64,000 nucleotides of DNA from Amyelois transitella (Eukaryota; Arthropoda; Insecta; Lepidoptera; Pyralidae), in the NCBI RefSeq assembly GCF_032362555.1, contig NC_083527.1:6820001-6884000 (forward strand), in the 5' to 3' direction. A program made the translations under genes and the position numbers. The notes beneath the pieces are model-generated. The model was not told where the DNA came from. It ran no database searches and saw only the letters and a program-made list of their open reading frames with translations. The number at the start of each line of letters is the position of its first letter. The first letter of the stretch is position 1. Shown in pieces: positions 49,801 through 60,400 of the stretch.

Positions 49801-52533
49801 CCAAGAATATCCTGGTGAAAGTGAACGGAGAATGTTGCATCGCAGACCTTGGGCTGGCGGTGACCAGGGCCCACGTGGCTTCGAAGCAGCACAGCAACCC
49901 CAGGCAGGGCACCAAGCGTTATATGAGCCCGGAGATGTTGGATCAGAGGTCGGTGTTACAGGATATTGCTATTGCAACATTATTAAGGTTTTCTTTCTTT
50001 CTTTCTTTCTTTTCTATATTATGGCTTCCACCGGACTTTCGGTGATTCTGCCAATGTCATGGTTTGAAGAGACACGAAGTTACAAAAATGGACGGTATAC
50101 AATCTGAAAGGAGAAGGTTAACAAATGTACAAACACAAAAAGACAAACACAACAAGTAGGTATTGTTAGTATTATTAAGGTTGTATAGCACAAGCAAGAA
50201 ATAAAAAGAAAGTCACTGTCATGTCACTCGTGACTTCTGAAAAAACTGTGATGTGTGAATATTCTAATAATATCTTTATAACTGAATAAAATATATTTAT
50301 TATATTGTGTAGTGTATTAAAAAAAAACTAATGTGCGCTACGCGGGCTTCTATTCCACTGCAGGTACCAAGTTTTGGCGTTTATCAAATATAGCGCGGGA
50401 ATGCTGCCTACGCGATGGATACCCTTCCTTAGGGGTCAAAATTAAAATAATAATATTTTTAGACTGTAGTATTTAGAATAGTTTTTTTATTATTAATAAC
50501 TAGCTTTCCCCCGCGACTCCGTCCGCGCGGATGTAGGTCTTCGCGTGGATGGTTTATTTCTCCATTTTGAGTAACTCTGACAATGACATGTTTTAAATAT
50601 CTGTTGGACCCAATTACGGCTAGGCGTATAATAATTAAGGAGATCCGTCTATTGGGCTACTGCTGTTGAGCTCGCGTTCTGTAGTAAGTATTTTTTTCAT
50701 AGTAATTAGTAGCGGCCCGCGTGTGCCGCAAACGGTTCAAGCCAAATCCGACTTTCGGCGCTACTGGTTACGGCGCTGAATCCACTGCGGGTAACGCAAC
50801 GTGTGTTCGCGGTTCGACAGAACAACGTCTATGGATAAACTAATAAAAATAAGATTTTTTATTTTTCCAGGATAAAAAGTATCCTATTTTACGGCCAGGA
50901 TAATAAGGTATAATTATACCAAGTTTCATCGAAATCGAACCGTTAGTTTTCACGTGATGCCTGAACATACAGATAGACTCTGACTCTTTGCCTTATCCCA
51001 CTAATGCACTTGCTCGATGCGTTTCATCGACATTCGATCATCAAAACTGTAGAATGATCATGTCCCCCCTGTCCCCAGCATAAACCTGGAGTGCTTCGAG
51101 TCGTACCTGAAGTGCGACGTGTACGCCTTCGCCCTCGTCCTCTGGGAGGTGTCCCGGCGCACGCTGCCGTGTCCGCGGGAGGCGCGCGCGCCGTTCGCGG
51201 AGCTGGTGCCGCCCGACCCCAGCTTCGAGCTCATGAGGAAGGTGGTGTGCGGCGACGGCGCCCGCCCCGCGCCTGTAGATGATGATCATCCGGTATGATA
51301 GTCAATATACTGATGTTGTGAAGCTGAACAGTTTGTTTGTTTGTTTTTTTGAACGTGCCAATCTCAGGTTTGAATCTTGGGGCACGGTAGTGGGGGCACT
51401 ACGAGCCAAGCGAAGCGCAAGGGCACTACCTACCTTTTCTCGAAGTGGTTCGTCGTATTTTTGAACCTTCATAACTTGAATTTGGGTTATACCAGATAAA
51501 CAAAATTTTCAAGATATGATGTCAGTGATAGATTTAATAAACCTCTAAAGTTTCAATTGCATAGCTCTCATACTTTAGATTTCATTCATATATAAAATAC
51601 CCCGATTTCGTCACTCACTGATGATCATCAATATTCTTAAGGTACTTCCTGAAGTCCTAGAAAACTAAAATTTGATATGTAAGCTAGTATTAGTACCCAA
51701 ACAACAAAAAAATTATAAATCTTGGAACTTTTACCCCCCAACCCCTTAAACTAGGGGGTGAAAGTTTGTTTGAGACTTCCGCAAGTTTTGGCACTAGAGG
51801 TCTGAATGCGGCCTCGGTAACTACCTCCTACTAAACTACCTTTCTTTCTACCATAAGCAACCTACAAAAAGAAATGAAATCCCACAAAAACATTTCATGT
51901 TAAATGTTGCCAATACGAGACCATATAGCTCGCACTGTCAAAAAGTAATCAGATCTCGTGTAAAGCCAAATTTCTAAACCCACATGCCCAGCCCTAAATC
52001 GATAAGCCCTAATTTTACACTCAAGTTACGGGGAAATACCACAGCCATAGCTCGTACTGCGTAGTTCGTAGCGCGTAGCAGAGTTTTGCCACTATAGTCT
52101 CGTAGGCGTGCAAACCGTGGACGTAACTGGCGAGTCGGCCGCACGGAAAGAGTTCAAAAGATTGAATAGATTTTTAAGCTCAAGCCCATATGACGAATAG
52201 CAAAAAGTCCGTTACGTTACGTCCGTTTTATATGCATACGTTTATATCCCTTGCTGGGCAGACGGACTCCAAAAAAAAGTTTAAAGATTTTCACTTAAAT
52301 TCGTCACAGTTAGTGACACAACAAAAAAAAATTTATACTTATAAGATCTTTCTCACTCTTTTTTTTTTCAATATTCACAGACGATGGTCGGCCTAGCCAA
52401 CTTGATGCGCGAATGTTGGCACCAGAACCCATCTGTCCGGCTGCCGGCTTTGCGCATCAAGAAGACCCTGCTGAAACTGGCCTCCTACGACAACAGCATA
52501 CATTTGAACGAAGACGCCGAGGTATCTGTGTGA
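40896..52533 (+). CDS. sax: Saxophone, BMP type I receptor serine/threonine kinase
   Basis: Twelve exons join in phase: 40896-40956, 41474-41588, 42712-42732, 43154-43342, 44555-44770, 45717-45811, 46302-46471, 47378-47563, 49166-49312, 49767-49948, 51079-51292, 52381-52533 (TGA), giving 582 residues. Signal peptide in exon 1. Cysteine-rich ectodomain follows ([11 protein letters not shown] to CCTGDMCN). Transmembrane helix at about 174-196, GS box TSGSGSGLP at 262-270. The kinase has K308 (AVKIF), HRDIKTKN (407-414) and DLG (427-429), the normal type I variant of DFG. The L45-loop region SDMTSRNS is of the ALK1/ALK2/Sax type. It signals through Mad at the plasma membrane downstream of Gbb/Dpp-type ligands. 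Exon 8 is the first unit of an eight-copy array and its intron has a GC donor. AATAAA at 52865-52870. Confidence 0.97.
41620..41875 (+). mobile_element. SINE-like family A element
   Basis: Full-length except for a short microsatellite end; ends GTGCCGGGAACCACACGGCAC. In saxophone intron 2. Confidence 0.82.
41975..42525 (-). mobile_element. Two family A elements in tandem
   Basis: 41975-42240 and 42263-42525, both reverse. The first has (GAATGAAT)n in place of the usual (TATG)n. Each starts with a mutated terminal palindrome (GTGCTATGTGGTTTCCGAC, GTGCCATGTGGTTCCCGGC). Both in saxophone intron 2. Confidence 0.78.
42712..42732 (+). CDS. sax: Saxophone exon 3, 21-nt microexon
   Basis: Lies between an AG (after TGCTATCTCATAG) and GTAATT. 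It encodes KGRFRKR and keeps the frame. Exon 2 spliced directly to exon 4 is also in frame (AG plus A gives Arg), so it could be a cassette exon. It adds a strongly basic patch just before the first ectodomain cysteines. It could be a chance ORF with splice-like borders. Confidence 0.55.
42825..42970 (-). mobile_element. Family A fragment, old
   Basis: Diverged reverse copy (GTCGTGTG-like palindrome, GTAAAAGGCGACTAAAGGAT, GGCTTATAAACTTGGG), in saxophone intron 3. Confidence 0.6.
43350..43620 (+). mobile_element. Family A element with 15-bp target-site duplication
   Basis: Flanked by identical CAGAAAGGGTAAGTA at 43335-43349 and 43621-43635. The duplicated target spans the end of saxophone exon 4 and its 5' splice site. 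After the terminal palindrome the element carries a short CACTACACAGAAACACACA extension. A duplication of this length fits LINE-mediated retrotransposition, so family A is best seen as a SINE. Confidence 0.88.
43925..44065 (-). mobile_element. Family A fragments
   Basis: CGATGGGCTAGCAACCTGTC and GTGGCCTTTCAGTCT, then a short inverted scrap CTATATCTCTCCGTAAGGGAT. Confidence 0.6.
44150..44480 (-). mobile_element. Family B element with repeated head ends
   Basis: Reverse copy (GGTCGGAGTGGGAAGGCCTA, AGTACCCGAAACCGCCGAG, GTGGCAAGTGGAAAGATGTA). The CTCCGGGAAA...GTGATTTTATGTATG head occurs twice (about 44360 and 44445). Confidence 0.75.
44811..44950 (-). mobile_element. tRNA-derived SINE, truncated
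   Basis: On the minus strand: GGCCTCTGTGGCGCAGCGGT (A-box region), CACCGGAGGTCCCGGGTTCG and B box GGTTCGAATCCC, then AGAAACTTTC-type body. Truncated tail. Inserted just after a GTGA that follows an exon 5-end remnant (GAGGAGTCATAG, about 44794-44806). Confidence 0.8.
44993..45136 (+). pseudogene. sax: Second copy of the saxophone transmembrane exon
   Basis: Repeats 44627-44770 (juxtamembrane and transmembrane part of exon 5) with few changes. The frame is open and most changes are conservative (Ser to Ala, His to Gln, Gly to Ala). It lacks the CCTGDMCN half. A donor-like GTGATT follows; no convincing acceptor precedes it. Inclusion would give a second membrane segment, so it is probably not used. 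Confidence 0.8.
45137..45275 (-). mobile_element. Duplicated tRNA-derived SINE and exon-end remnant
   Basis: 45140-45256 repeats the SINE at 44811-44930 with a few substitutions. It ends where GAAGAGAAGGAGTCATAG|GTGAGT, another copy of the exon 5 end, begins (45257-45279). The unit exon piece plus SINE was therefore duplicated as a block. Confidence 0.75.
45323..45707 (-). mobile_element. Family A element with its last 100 bases duplicated
   Basis: 45323-45587 is a full reverse copy. 45512-45605 and 45614-45707 are a tandem duplication of its head plus unique sequence (TTAAATTACAAATTGTAAAT). The second copy runs into the saxophone exon 6 acceptor (exon starts 45717). Confidence 0.8.
46500..46720 (+). 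mobile_element. Family F' element
   Basis: TATCGCTTAATAATTGTCAA, ACAACATTGGTTGACGTGAA, CGCTTCCAAGGCGTCAGTGC. In saxophone intron 7, about 30 bases after the donor. Confidence 0.65.
47035..47245 (-). mobile_element. Family A element, old
   Basis: Diverged reverse copy: CGGGCGATGGGCTAGCAATC, CAGCTGAACGTGGCCTTTCA, ATATAGACGTGACTTTAT. Confidence 0.65.
47488..48487 (+). repeat. Eight-copy 125-bp tandem array at the end of saxophone exon 8
   Basis: Units start at 47488, 47613, 47738, 47863, 47988, 48113, 48238 and 48363: exactly 8 x 125 bp. Each has 76 exonic bases (CACCG[T/G]GCTGCTGCGG to AACAGCTGCACGCAG) and 49 intronic bases starting GCGAGTGGGG and ending GTTGTACAG. Unit 1 has T at base 6 of the unit; units 2-8 all have G. 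Unit 8 differs at its right edge (CCAGGGG, TTATATAG). Otherwise the copies look identical. Confidence 0.97.
48760..49090 (+). mobile_element. Family A fragment then family F element
   Basis: 48760-48910 is a deleted family A copy. 48912-49090 is family F, starting (AGAAT)n and containing ACCGCTTCCAAAGCGCATGT and GAAGCGGCGGAAGAAACTAC. Saxophone intron 8. Confidence 0.72.
49318..49725 (+). mobile_element. Family F' fragment then family A element
   Basis: 49318-49415 is the tail half of F'. 49455-49725 is a full-length family A copy with a duplicated TTGACAGGT-type segment near 49573 and a mutated terminal palindrome (GTGCCTGGAACCACACAGCAC). Confidence 0.72.
50502..51000 (-). mobile_element. 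Helitron-like element, third family
   Basis: Plus strand begins CTAGCTTTCCCCCGCGACTC then CGTCCGCGCGGATG, an inverted hairpin-and-CTAG end. It continues into AAGTTTCATCGAAATCGAAC and ACATACAGATAGACTCTGAC, typical of the 5' half of longer lepidopteran Helitrons. Left border clear, right border not. Confidence 0.5.
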
Positions 52534-52780
52534 AGTTGGACCATATATATGTATATATACCTACAGTGGTCCTTTTGTGAGTACGCAAAACAAAATGGCC
52601 GCCACACAAAATGGCTTTGCGCATCAAGAAGACCCTGCTGAAACTGGCCTCCTACGACAACAGCATACATTTGAATGAAGACGCCGTGGTATCTGTGTGA
52701 AGATGGACCATATATATATATTTCTACAGTGGTCCTTTTGTGAGTATGCAAAACAAAATGGCCGCCACACAAAATGGCCG
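52446..52780 (+). repeat. Tandem duplication of the saxophone stop-codon region
   Basis: Two copies of about 166 bp: 52446-52611 (real exon 12 end plus 3' UTR) and 52612-52780. The second repeats the last 28 or so codons with one residue change (Glu to Val near the end), then TGA and the AAAATGGCCGCCACAC segment. No acceptor precedes it, so it is 3' UTR. Confidence 0.9.
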
Positions 52781-53407
52781 ATAGTGTATGCATTGTATAG
52801 AATATCGCATTAGTTACTTAAACATGTGCCGAAGTATTATTTTAATTTAGTGTAATTATTAGTTAATAAATTTGTAAATATTAAGGTATGTGAGAGGCAT
52901 TCAACGATATTTTATTCATGATTTTTTTTAAATTTAGCAGGTATATAATTAGTAAAAAAAATCATGTCTAATTTCTGTTTTATTTCTATGTTGCGAATAT
53001 AACAAATATATATATTGTATTAATGAAGTCATATTATTTTTGTATAAAATATGATATGCGTATAAATTTTTATTATATGTATACACTAATATATATATAT
53101 TAGTGACATTTTTTTCTTTATTTTTTAAATTACATAGTTATTCTTCGAGGATCATTAAATATATTTAATAATCTGCTCTGGTTATACGTTTATGTATATC
53201 AATATTTGTTTTTTTTTATATACAAAATTTCGAAATATAGGTTAAGTTGAAATCGGTTCAATAGTTTCAGCGTTTATTCAACCTGATATTTTATAAAGAG
53301 ATTCATTTTAACAAATCATTTCTCTTTTATGTAACACCAAAAGAGTGACAGTGTCATTGTGTACAATATATGTACTTATGTAAAATACATTTACTTATTG
53401 CTCTGGA

Positions 53408-53545
53408 AAATACATACATACATAAAATTACGGCTCTTTCCCGGAGGGGAAGGCAGAGACTACATCTTTCCACTTGCCACGATCTCTGTATACTTCCTTC
53501 GCTTCATCCACATTCATAACTCTCTTGATACAAGCTTTGGGGTAC
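53408..53545 (+). mobile_element. Family B element, truncated
   Basis: (TACA)n, GGCTCTTTCCCGGAGGGG, CCACTTGCCACGATCTCTGT, ending in TACAAGCTTTGGGGTAC. Confidence 0.78.
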
Positions 53546-53937
53546 TATGGAAAATAAGTTGAACAAAATGGCGTTTTCTTTTTCTGTATAGAAGTTAACG
53601 AAAAACCAGCTAAGTGCGAGTCGGATTCGCTCACGAACGGTCCCGTCTGTTACTATCTGTCATCTCGTTTATTACATATATATATTTAATTAATTATAAG
53701 TATTTGTTGTTATAGTGACAACGTTAATACGTTATTTTAAAAAAAAATCAGCTTTCTAGTTGATACTGTTTATGAGATACAGCATGGTGACAGACAGACA
53801 TCGGTGGTTTAGTAATATCTCGGATTTCACCTTTCAAGCCAAAACCTTAAAACAATGCCCCACATATTTTTATTGTGCATTAAATAACTAAGGAGCCGAT
53901 GACTTTTTACTGTAGTACTGTTAATAAATATGATTTA

Positions 53938-54202
53938 CTAGCTGTGCCCGCGACTTCGTCCGCGTGGAATAGTTATTTTGGGCATCATTGAAACCCTCAA
54001 GGATGAATAATTACCCCGTTTTTTTTAAACATTCTCCATTATTATTATTTCTTTGCTCCTTATAGTTGAAGCGTGATGTTATATAGCTTTCCTCGATAAA
54101 TGGTGTATTCAACGCAAAGAGAATTTTTCAATTCGAACCAGTAGTTCCTGAGATTAGCGCGTTCAAACAAACAAACTCTTCAGCTTTATAATATTAGTAT
54201 AA
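53938..54202 (-). mobile_element. Non-autonomous Helitron, family 1
   Basis: Plus strand begins CTAGCTGTGCCCGCGACTTC after A and ends TTATAATATTAGTATAAAT. The TC start is mutated. Confidence 0.78.
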
Positions 54203-54679
54203 ATGTAGCTTTAAGATTCAACATATAATTTCTATTACGTTGCCATATTATAAGTTAATGTATATTTGATTGCGTGTAGATATTAATATTTTTAAGTTAT
54301 AAATATAAGATTATAAATACTGGGTGACTTTAAAAAAAATTAAATTATTGAAAATCTAATTGTTATACAGCTGAACATATCTATCGAAACATTTTGTTGG
54401 CTACGTAGGTAGGTTTAAGAAATTCGTTTATAATAACAGCCTCATAAAGTTTCATTTTGGGTAACTTGATATGCGGTTGAATGTACCTACTAAAGTTATT
54501 TTGACAAAAAAATCACGGCTCGTGTTTAAAAAGTCACACATGTATTTATACGAGTTCGTACAAAATCGATTATCAGATTCTCAGCAAAAATTGTAATTAT
54601 CCTTGAATATTGCGTAGGTATATAAATAAACTTTAGAGCTTATTTTAGAGTGACGGTGTACACAGTCTCTGTAGGATAA

Positions 54680-55040
54680 CACGCGCAATGCCGTTTTTTA
54701 TCGCGCGAAAAACTATCGCCGTTTCGCTTTTTTTTGTGACGTAACGGGGCGTACAGATTATAATAACATAACATTTTAATTATGTTATTTAGCATTAGAA
54801 TAGAATAGATTTGTTTTCCAAATTGGATACAAGGTATCACTTATTGACGTCACATCACTTAAATCTAATTATAACTACTACCGCTTCCAAAGCGCATGTG
54901 TAGAAGAAGCGGCGGAACAAACAACACTGCAGCATTTTCATCGGACGTCAATATACAAATATAATACAATATTGTTAAAAGTAATCTGTACGCACCTTGA
55001 AACGGGACAGCGTTAGTTTATCGCGCGATAAAATCGTAAA
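54680..55040. mobile_element. Inverted-repeat element carrying a family F SINE
   Basis: Imperfect inverted repeats: left has TTTTTTATCGCGCGAAAAAC, CCGTTTCGC, GGGGCGTACAGATTA. Right has TAATCTGTACGCACCTTGAA, ACGGGACAGCG, GTTTATCGCGCGATAAAATC. Between them 54794-54965 is a family F copy. The GTACAGATTA end also occurs alone near 31476. Confidence 0.6.
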
Positions 55041-55550
55041 TTACTGTTATATACAACAAGTTGCTATACAAGGAGATCTACGAACTCGTAACATCAAAAT
55101 AAAACTCGCGCATGCGTTCGATCTTACCTGCGGCCGCGCCGCAGTATGGGCGACTTTGAAGAATTCCTTGTATTACAACTTGAGCGCGAACCGGCTTTCA
55201 AATTGCGCTGCATCATACCTGCTTTGGTGTGCACGAGCCTTTATTCAATAAAAACCGGTTCAAACCGCCTTACTCTGAAATCAGCCTAAAACGTGGGTTC
55301 TTTAGTCCCCTCCCACGGCATCTCAACGAGTTTATTGAGTGGCTCTTTATGAACTCTTACGAAAACCACATTTAACCTTAAGCAATAACAACAGTCATCC
55401 ATTTGTCATTTGTAAAAAATACGAAAATTTTTTGTAAATGTTATTTTGTACAAATATTATATACCTTGTAAGCTATTGTTAATTTAGTTAATGTCTTCAA
55501 ATAACCCTGCATTTATTATATCAGTTTTATAATACTCACACTTTTATCAG

Positions 55551-55748
55551 CGGGGCTGGCTAGCATGGCCCCACGCGACGCCATTTTATCGCACGATAAA
55601 ATATCGCTTTTCACGTATTAATGAAAGGGTAACGGAGATAGTTTATCGCACGATAAAATATCGCGATAAATATCTAAAAAAAAGGGTAACGGCGATAGTT
55701 TATCGTGCGATAAAAATAGCGTCGCGTGGGGCCATGCCCCGCCCCCCA
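55551..55748. mobile_element. MITE-like element rich in TTTATCGCACGATAAA palindromes
   Basis: About 198 bp with terminal inverted repeats of about 45 bases: CATGGCCCCACGCGACGC, then ATTTTATCGCACGATAAA and TATCGC at the left, inverted at the right (GCGTCGCGTGGGGCCATG). A third palindrome, TTTATCGCACGATAAA, sits in the middle at 55641. The left arm has a 7-base insertion. No reading frame. Confidence 0.75.
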
Positions 55749-57461
55749 GAAGTGGTTACCATTTTTTAATGTTGTGCAGTAAAACTTTGCTAGAAGTAAA
55801 AATTTATTTAATACAAAATAGTGTTGTAGTTCAGTTATTGACTTGTTTAGACAAGTGTATTGAAAATAATCAAGATTTTTCCAAAGGCGTTTTACTCTCC
55901 ATTTGCCGTGCATCCCTTTTTGGGCCAAAAACAGACTTTATTTTAATTATTCTTGTATTTATTTTATTTGTTACAAGGAATAATCAAATTACCTCATATA
56001 ACCAACTTTATCAACGAAATGCGGTGAGCATAGGTTTTTTATTCTCATTGTAAAGAGAGGGATGAAAAAAAAATATGACCATAATTCATTTGCTGAAACG
56101 CGACTGAGTCTACAATAGAAAAGTATGTGTTTAAACATATTATTTTTTTGTAAAACATTGGCTATGTAAATATTAATTTAAGTTAGGGGTCTCATAGTAT
56201 TGGAAATATGTGAAGAGAATAAAATATTTGTCTATAAATACCTCCTTTTATTTCTTAAATTTTTGTGTTCCAATTCCAATTTCATCTAATGCAAGAAAGG
56301 ATAGAGTAATGACCCCAAATTATATAGTAATGAGATTAATGTATGTAAGTAGTAATTTTAATGTCTGGGAAACCAGTAATCAAAAGTTTCATAACTCATA
56401 TCTTAATATTTCAGTATTTAATCTAAAACTAATTGAATTACATAGAACTCTCACACAGTATCGTGATGAGTAACCCACTAGTAGTAATTACTCGATGCAC
56501 CAATAGCAAAAATGTAGCACTATAATGCATCGTCCTGTCGTCATAAAGTCCATGTACTTTATGCTTATTAAAATCCAGTAAGTACGGAGTTACTATCTCA
56601 ATGAGTAGTGTAGTTTAAGGTATGACGTATTTTACTTTTTTCCGTCGATTTGAACTATGCTATGACATGTGGTTCAGAGTCGTGGTCGTAAAAAAAAAGT
56701 AGGTATGTATGTATATAATCTGTGTTCAGTGAGTTAGCTCCTCTCCAGAGAGATGAGGGCACAATCAGGACTAACACAGAAGAAACTGAAGAACAAACCA
56801 AAGCTGAACTTGATGTTTGATAAGAAAAATAAATAAGACATTTGTTTAAAACATTTAATTATAAATTATTATGTAAAAGCATACAAGACATTACAGTAAC
56901 TTATGCTAAGAAATGCACGAATTGGTACGTTCCTTATAATTTCTGACTTCATTATGATTAAAATTCACTTTAATACAGATTCCGAATAATACTATTCATT
57001 CATCATTATTTAAAATATTTTGCACTTCAATATTTATCAATTCGCTTGACAAAACTTAGTGCGAGATCGCATTTTAAAATCTGGATATTATTTTGTTCGT
57101 TAGTCCAAATGCTTTGGTATAAATAGGAAATATGCAATTTACTTAAAATCTAAAATTCTGAAATACAAAAAGAGAGTATGTGAGATTTTTTCCCGGTAAA
57201 TGAAAGGAATTATAATTTTGATATCCTTACTATGATGGCAATTTTTTAATACGCTTACAATTGACCTGTCAAAATTTGTAAAAGCGCAATTGACGCTTAA
57301 TGTATAGAACAGACAATTTCGAGCACAGAGTAATTTTTAATGTGTAGAAAATAGCATCGCTTACACCTCACACATAATTTTTTGTACGCCAGCGCGACCT
57401 ATCAATTTTTTTTTTTTATTTGTCATAGTAAGGCAGCTCAGTCTCAAACAATATCTCGAAT
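55749..57461. other. Convergent intergenic region, saxophone / beta-3 tubulin
   Basis: AT-rich, no supportable exon. TTTATT at 57415-57420 is an AATAAA on the minus strand, 42 bases past the tubulin stop codon, a possible poly(A) signal. Confidence 0.45.
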
Positions 57462-60400
57462 TTAATCGTGTTGTTCATCTTGTGCCAACTCTTCCATATC
57501 TTCCTGATCGAACTCAGTGTCGTCTTCTGCTGTAGCTTCCTGATATTGCTGATATTCGGAGACCAGATCATTCACATTGCTTTCAGCTTCATTGAACTCC
57601 ATCTCGTCCATGCCCTCGCCCGTGTACCAGTGCAAGAAAGCCTTGCGCCTGAACATAGCGGTGAACTGTTCTGATATTCTCTTGAATAACTCTTGGATGG
57701 CTGTGGTGTTACCTATGAAGGTTGAAGACATCTTCAAACCTTGAGGGGGAATATCGCAAACGGCTGTCTTTACATTATTGGGGATCCATTCTACGAAGAA
57801 GCTACTATTCTTATTTTGGATGGACAGCATCTGTTCATCTACTTCTTTCATGGACATGCGGCCGCGGAAGATGGCAGCGACGGTGAGGTACCGCCCGTGC
57901 CGCGGGTCGCAAGCCGCCATCATGTTCTTGGCGTCGAACATCTGTTGGGTGAGCTCTGGCACGGTGAGGGCGCGGTACTGCTGGCTGCCGCGGGATGTGA
58001 GCGGCGCGAAGCCCGGCATGAAGAAGTGCAGACGCGGGAACGGCACCATGTTGACGGCCAGCTTGCGGAGATCCGCATTCAGCTGGCCAGGGAACCGCAG
58101 ACACGTCGTCACGCCAGACATGGTGAGAGAAACCAAATGATTCAAGTCTCCATAAGTAGGGTTGGGCACTTTCAGGGTTCTATAGCAAATGTCGTACAGA
58201 GCTTCGTTGTCTATGCAATAGGTTTCATCTGTGTTTTCGACTAGTTGATGAATGGAAAGGACGGCATTGTATGGTTCTACGACTGTGTCTGATACTTTGG
58301 GCGAGGGCACAACTGAGTATGTGTTCATGATTCTATCGGGGTACTCTTCTCTGATTTTGGAGATTAAGAGTGTGCCCATCCCGGAGCCGGTGCCGCCACC
58401 GAGTGAATGTGTGAGTTGGAAGCCTTGGAGACAGTCGCAGTTTTCGCATTCCTTGCGGACGACATCTAGTACGGCGTCGACGAGTTCAGCACCTTCTGTG
58501 TAGTGTCCTTTGGCCCAGTTGTTGCCAGCGCCGGACTGTCCGAAGACGAAGTTGTCCGGCCGGAAGAGTTGGCCGTATGCGCCGGAGCGGACGGCGTCCA
58601 TTGTGCCTGGTTCCAAGTCGAGGAGGATGGCGCGGGGGACGTACTTGCCGCCGCTCTCCGCCGTCGCAACTGTGGACAACAATTTCAGACATGTAAATAT
58701 ATTAAAGGGAAATAAATCTAGAGATAATAAGTCGAACACAGGAATAAATAAAAACATTATACGTAAATGATTTATAAAAACACGATTGAAATTCTGTCTA
58801 TCAATAGTCAGTTCTATACATTCTAATATATAGCTCAATGTCTGACATTCCCGCCATTTTTAAATGTCAAGCAGGTTAAATAGTAACTGTTGACTTTACC
58901 GAGGGATTTAAAAATAATAAATGTTCTGGTCAAATAATTTCTACAATCAGTATTTTCTGATAGTAAAAAAATAAGGATTTATAAATAGACCTTTCATAAA
59001 ATAATTTAAAAGGTATTTTAGATTTGTATAATATCTGTGCTGGCTGCTGTACCTATATGGTCACTGTAAAGCCATTCAGCCAAAAATATCTTCATAAATG
59101 CGATTTATTTACATAAAACAAGCCGCTTTTGAAAATGCGTGGACAATGGTTGAATGAGCATGGAAATAAAACATTCTGATCAAAATGTTCCGTCAGCCGT
59201 ACACAATGCTAATTTATGTTTTCGAATACTTTGCCGTTTCTGAACCGATTTCCAATTCTGCTTTTAACCTACATAGTTACAGAAAAAATCAAATGGTCAT
59301 GTTATGCTTACTAACATAAAATTTCAGTAACATGCTTTCACAAAAAGAATTAGAATTGTAGAAACTGCCGAATGTTTCACAGCAGTTAAATTTATTTTTA
59401 CACACATTCAATTCAATATCTCTCTCTCATCTCTGCGTGTTTCCGGTTGCACCCTCCACATAAGTGTTTCGGGGCCCGGGGTCCGCCTTCCGACTTGTCT
59501 CTATCCACTTGGTCCGGTTTTCGGTTTGCATAGCTATTCAATTCAATAGCTATGTAAAATACTTAAATCAGAAATCAACATAAATTCATGTGCAATTCTT
59601 ATATCACGACCTGTTTTGCGTAGTATTCTGGACCGTAACTTGTAGAACACTCGAACATACGGACGGACAGACAGAATTATGAATAATAATAGTAGATATA
59701 ACAGTATAAAAACAGTTAGAAGCGTCGGGAAGCGGTGAGCCGCAACCACAAATTGTGAAAAGTACAGAAATAACCTTTTGTAACATATTAGTACCTGGGC
59801 AACCGACGAGATTTTTTTACTGTTTCAAATGACTGCTACTAAATAGTATTTAGTTTATCTAGAAAAAAAAAGAATAAAAAATACTTTATGTAACTGGGAA
59901 TCGAACCCCGACGTGGCAGGCAATCATGCTGACCACTGGACTAATGATTACTGGCTTATTACTGAGCCAAAAGATTCCTTTCTATGCCCAACTTTAATTT
60001 GTTGATGTTTTAAATATTTTATTGATTAACAGATCGCAAATTTTATACAGGCATATTCAATTTATTAAATTTTTTTTTAAACCTAGTCTTTTTAAATTGG
60101 TTCGATTGAATTGTTCCTTAGTGGGACCAGGTTATGTCCGATTTTGTCCCAGAAGTAGTCCCATATGACAAGTGACAATTATAAATAAGCCGTATTTTGC
60201 GCCATCTGCAGTCTTCTTTGTTTGTTTGTACATTCTTTATTGCACATAAAAATAAATGTAACAAAAATAGAACAGTCATTGGATATAGGAGAATATGTAC
60301 AATGACGGACTTATCCCAATCGGGATTTCTTCCATTCAACTACAATATAAAGGAAAGTCCATAATCAGAGGCAGCGCACATTAAAAGCATTGAGGATGCG

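Noticed and set aside
49767-49948. DLG instead of DFG taken as a sign of a pseudokinase
   Set aside because: Type I TGF-beta/BMP receptors normally have DLG; the Lys, HRD and Asp residues are all present.
55769-56473. Short open frames in the saxophone/tubulin gap
   Set aside because: AT-rich, hydrophobic or low-complexity translations with no motif, no splice context and no recognised relatives.
57462-58838. Beta-tubulin read as a single 458-residue frame starting at 58838
   Set aside because: Residues before VATAESGG are intron sequence. The true preceding exon is at 61596-61704, with matching phase and a proper donor.
59885-59975. Functional tRNA-Gly gene
   Set aside because: A box, anticodon arm and B box are recognisable, but the acceptor stem does not pair, so it is a relic or SINE.
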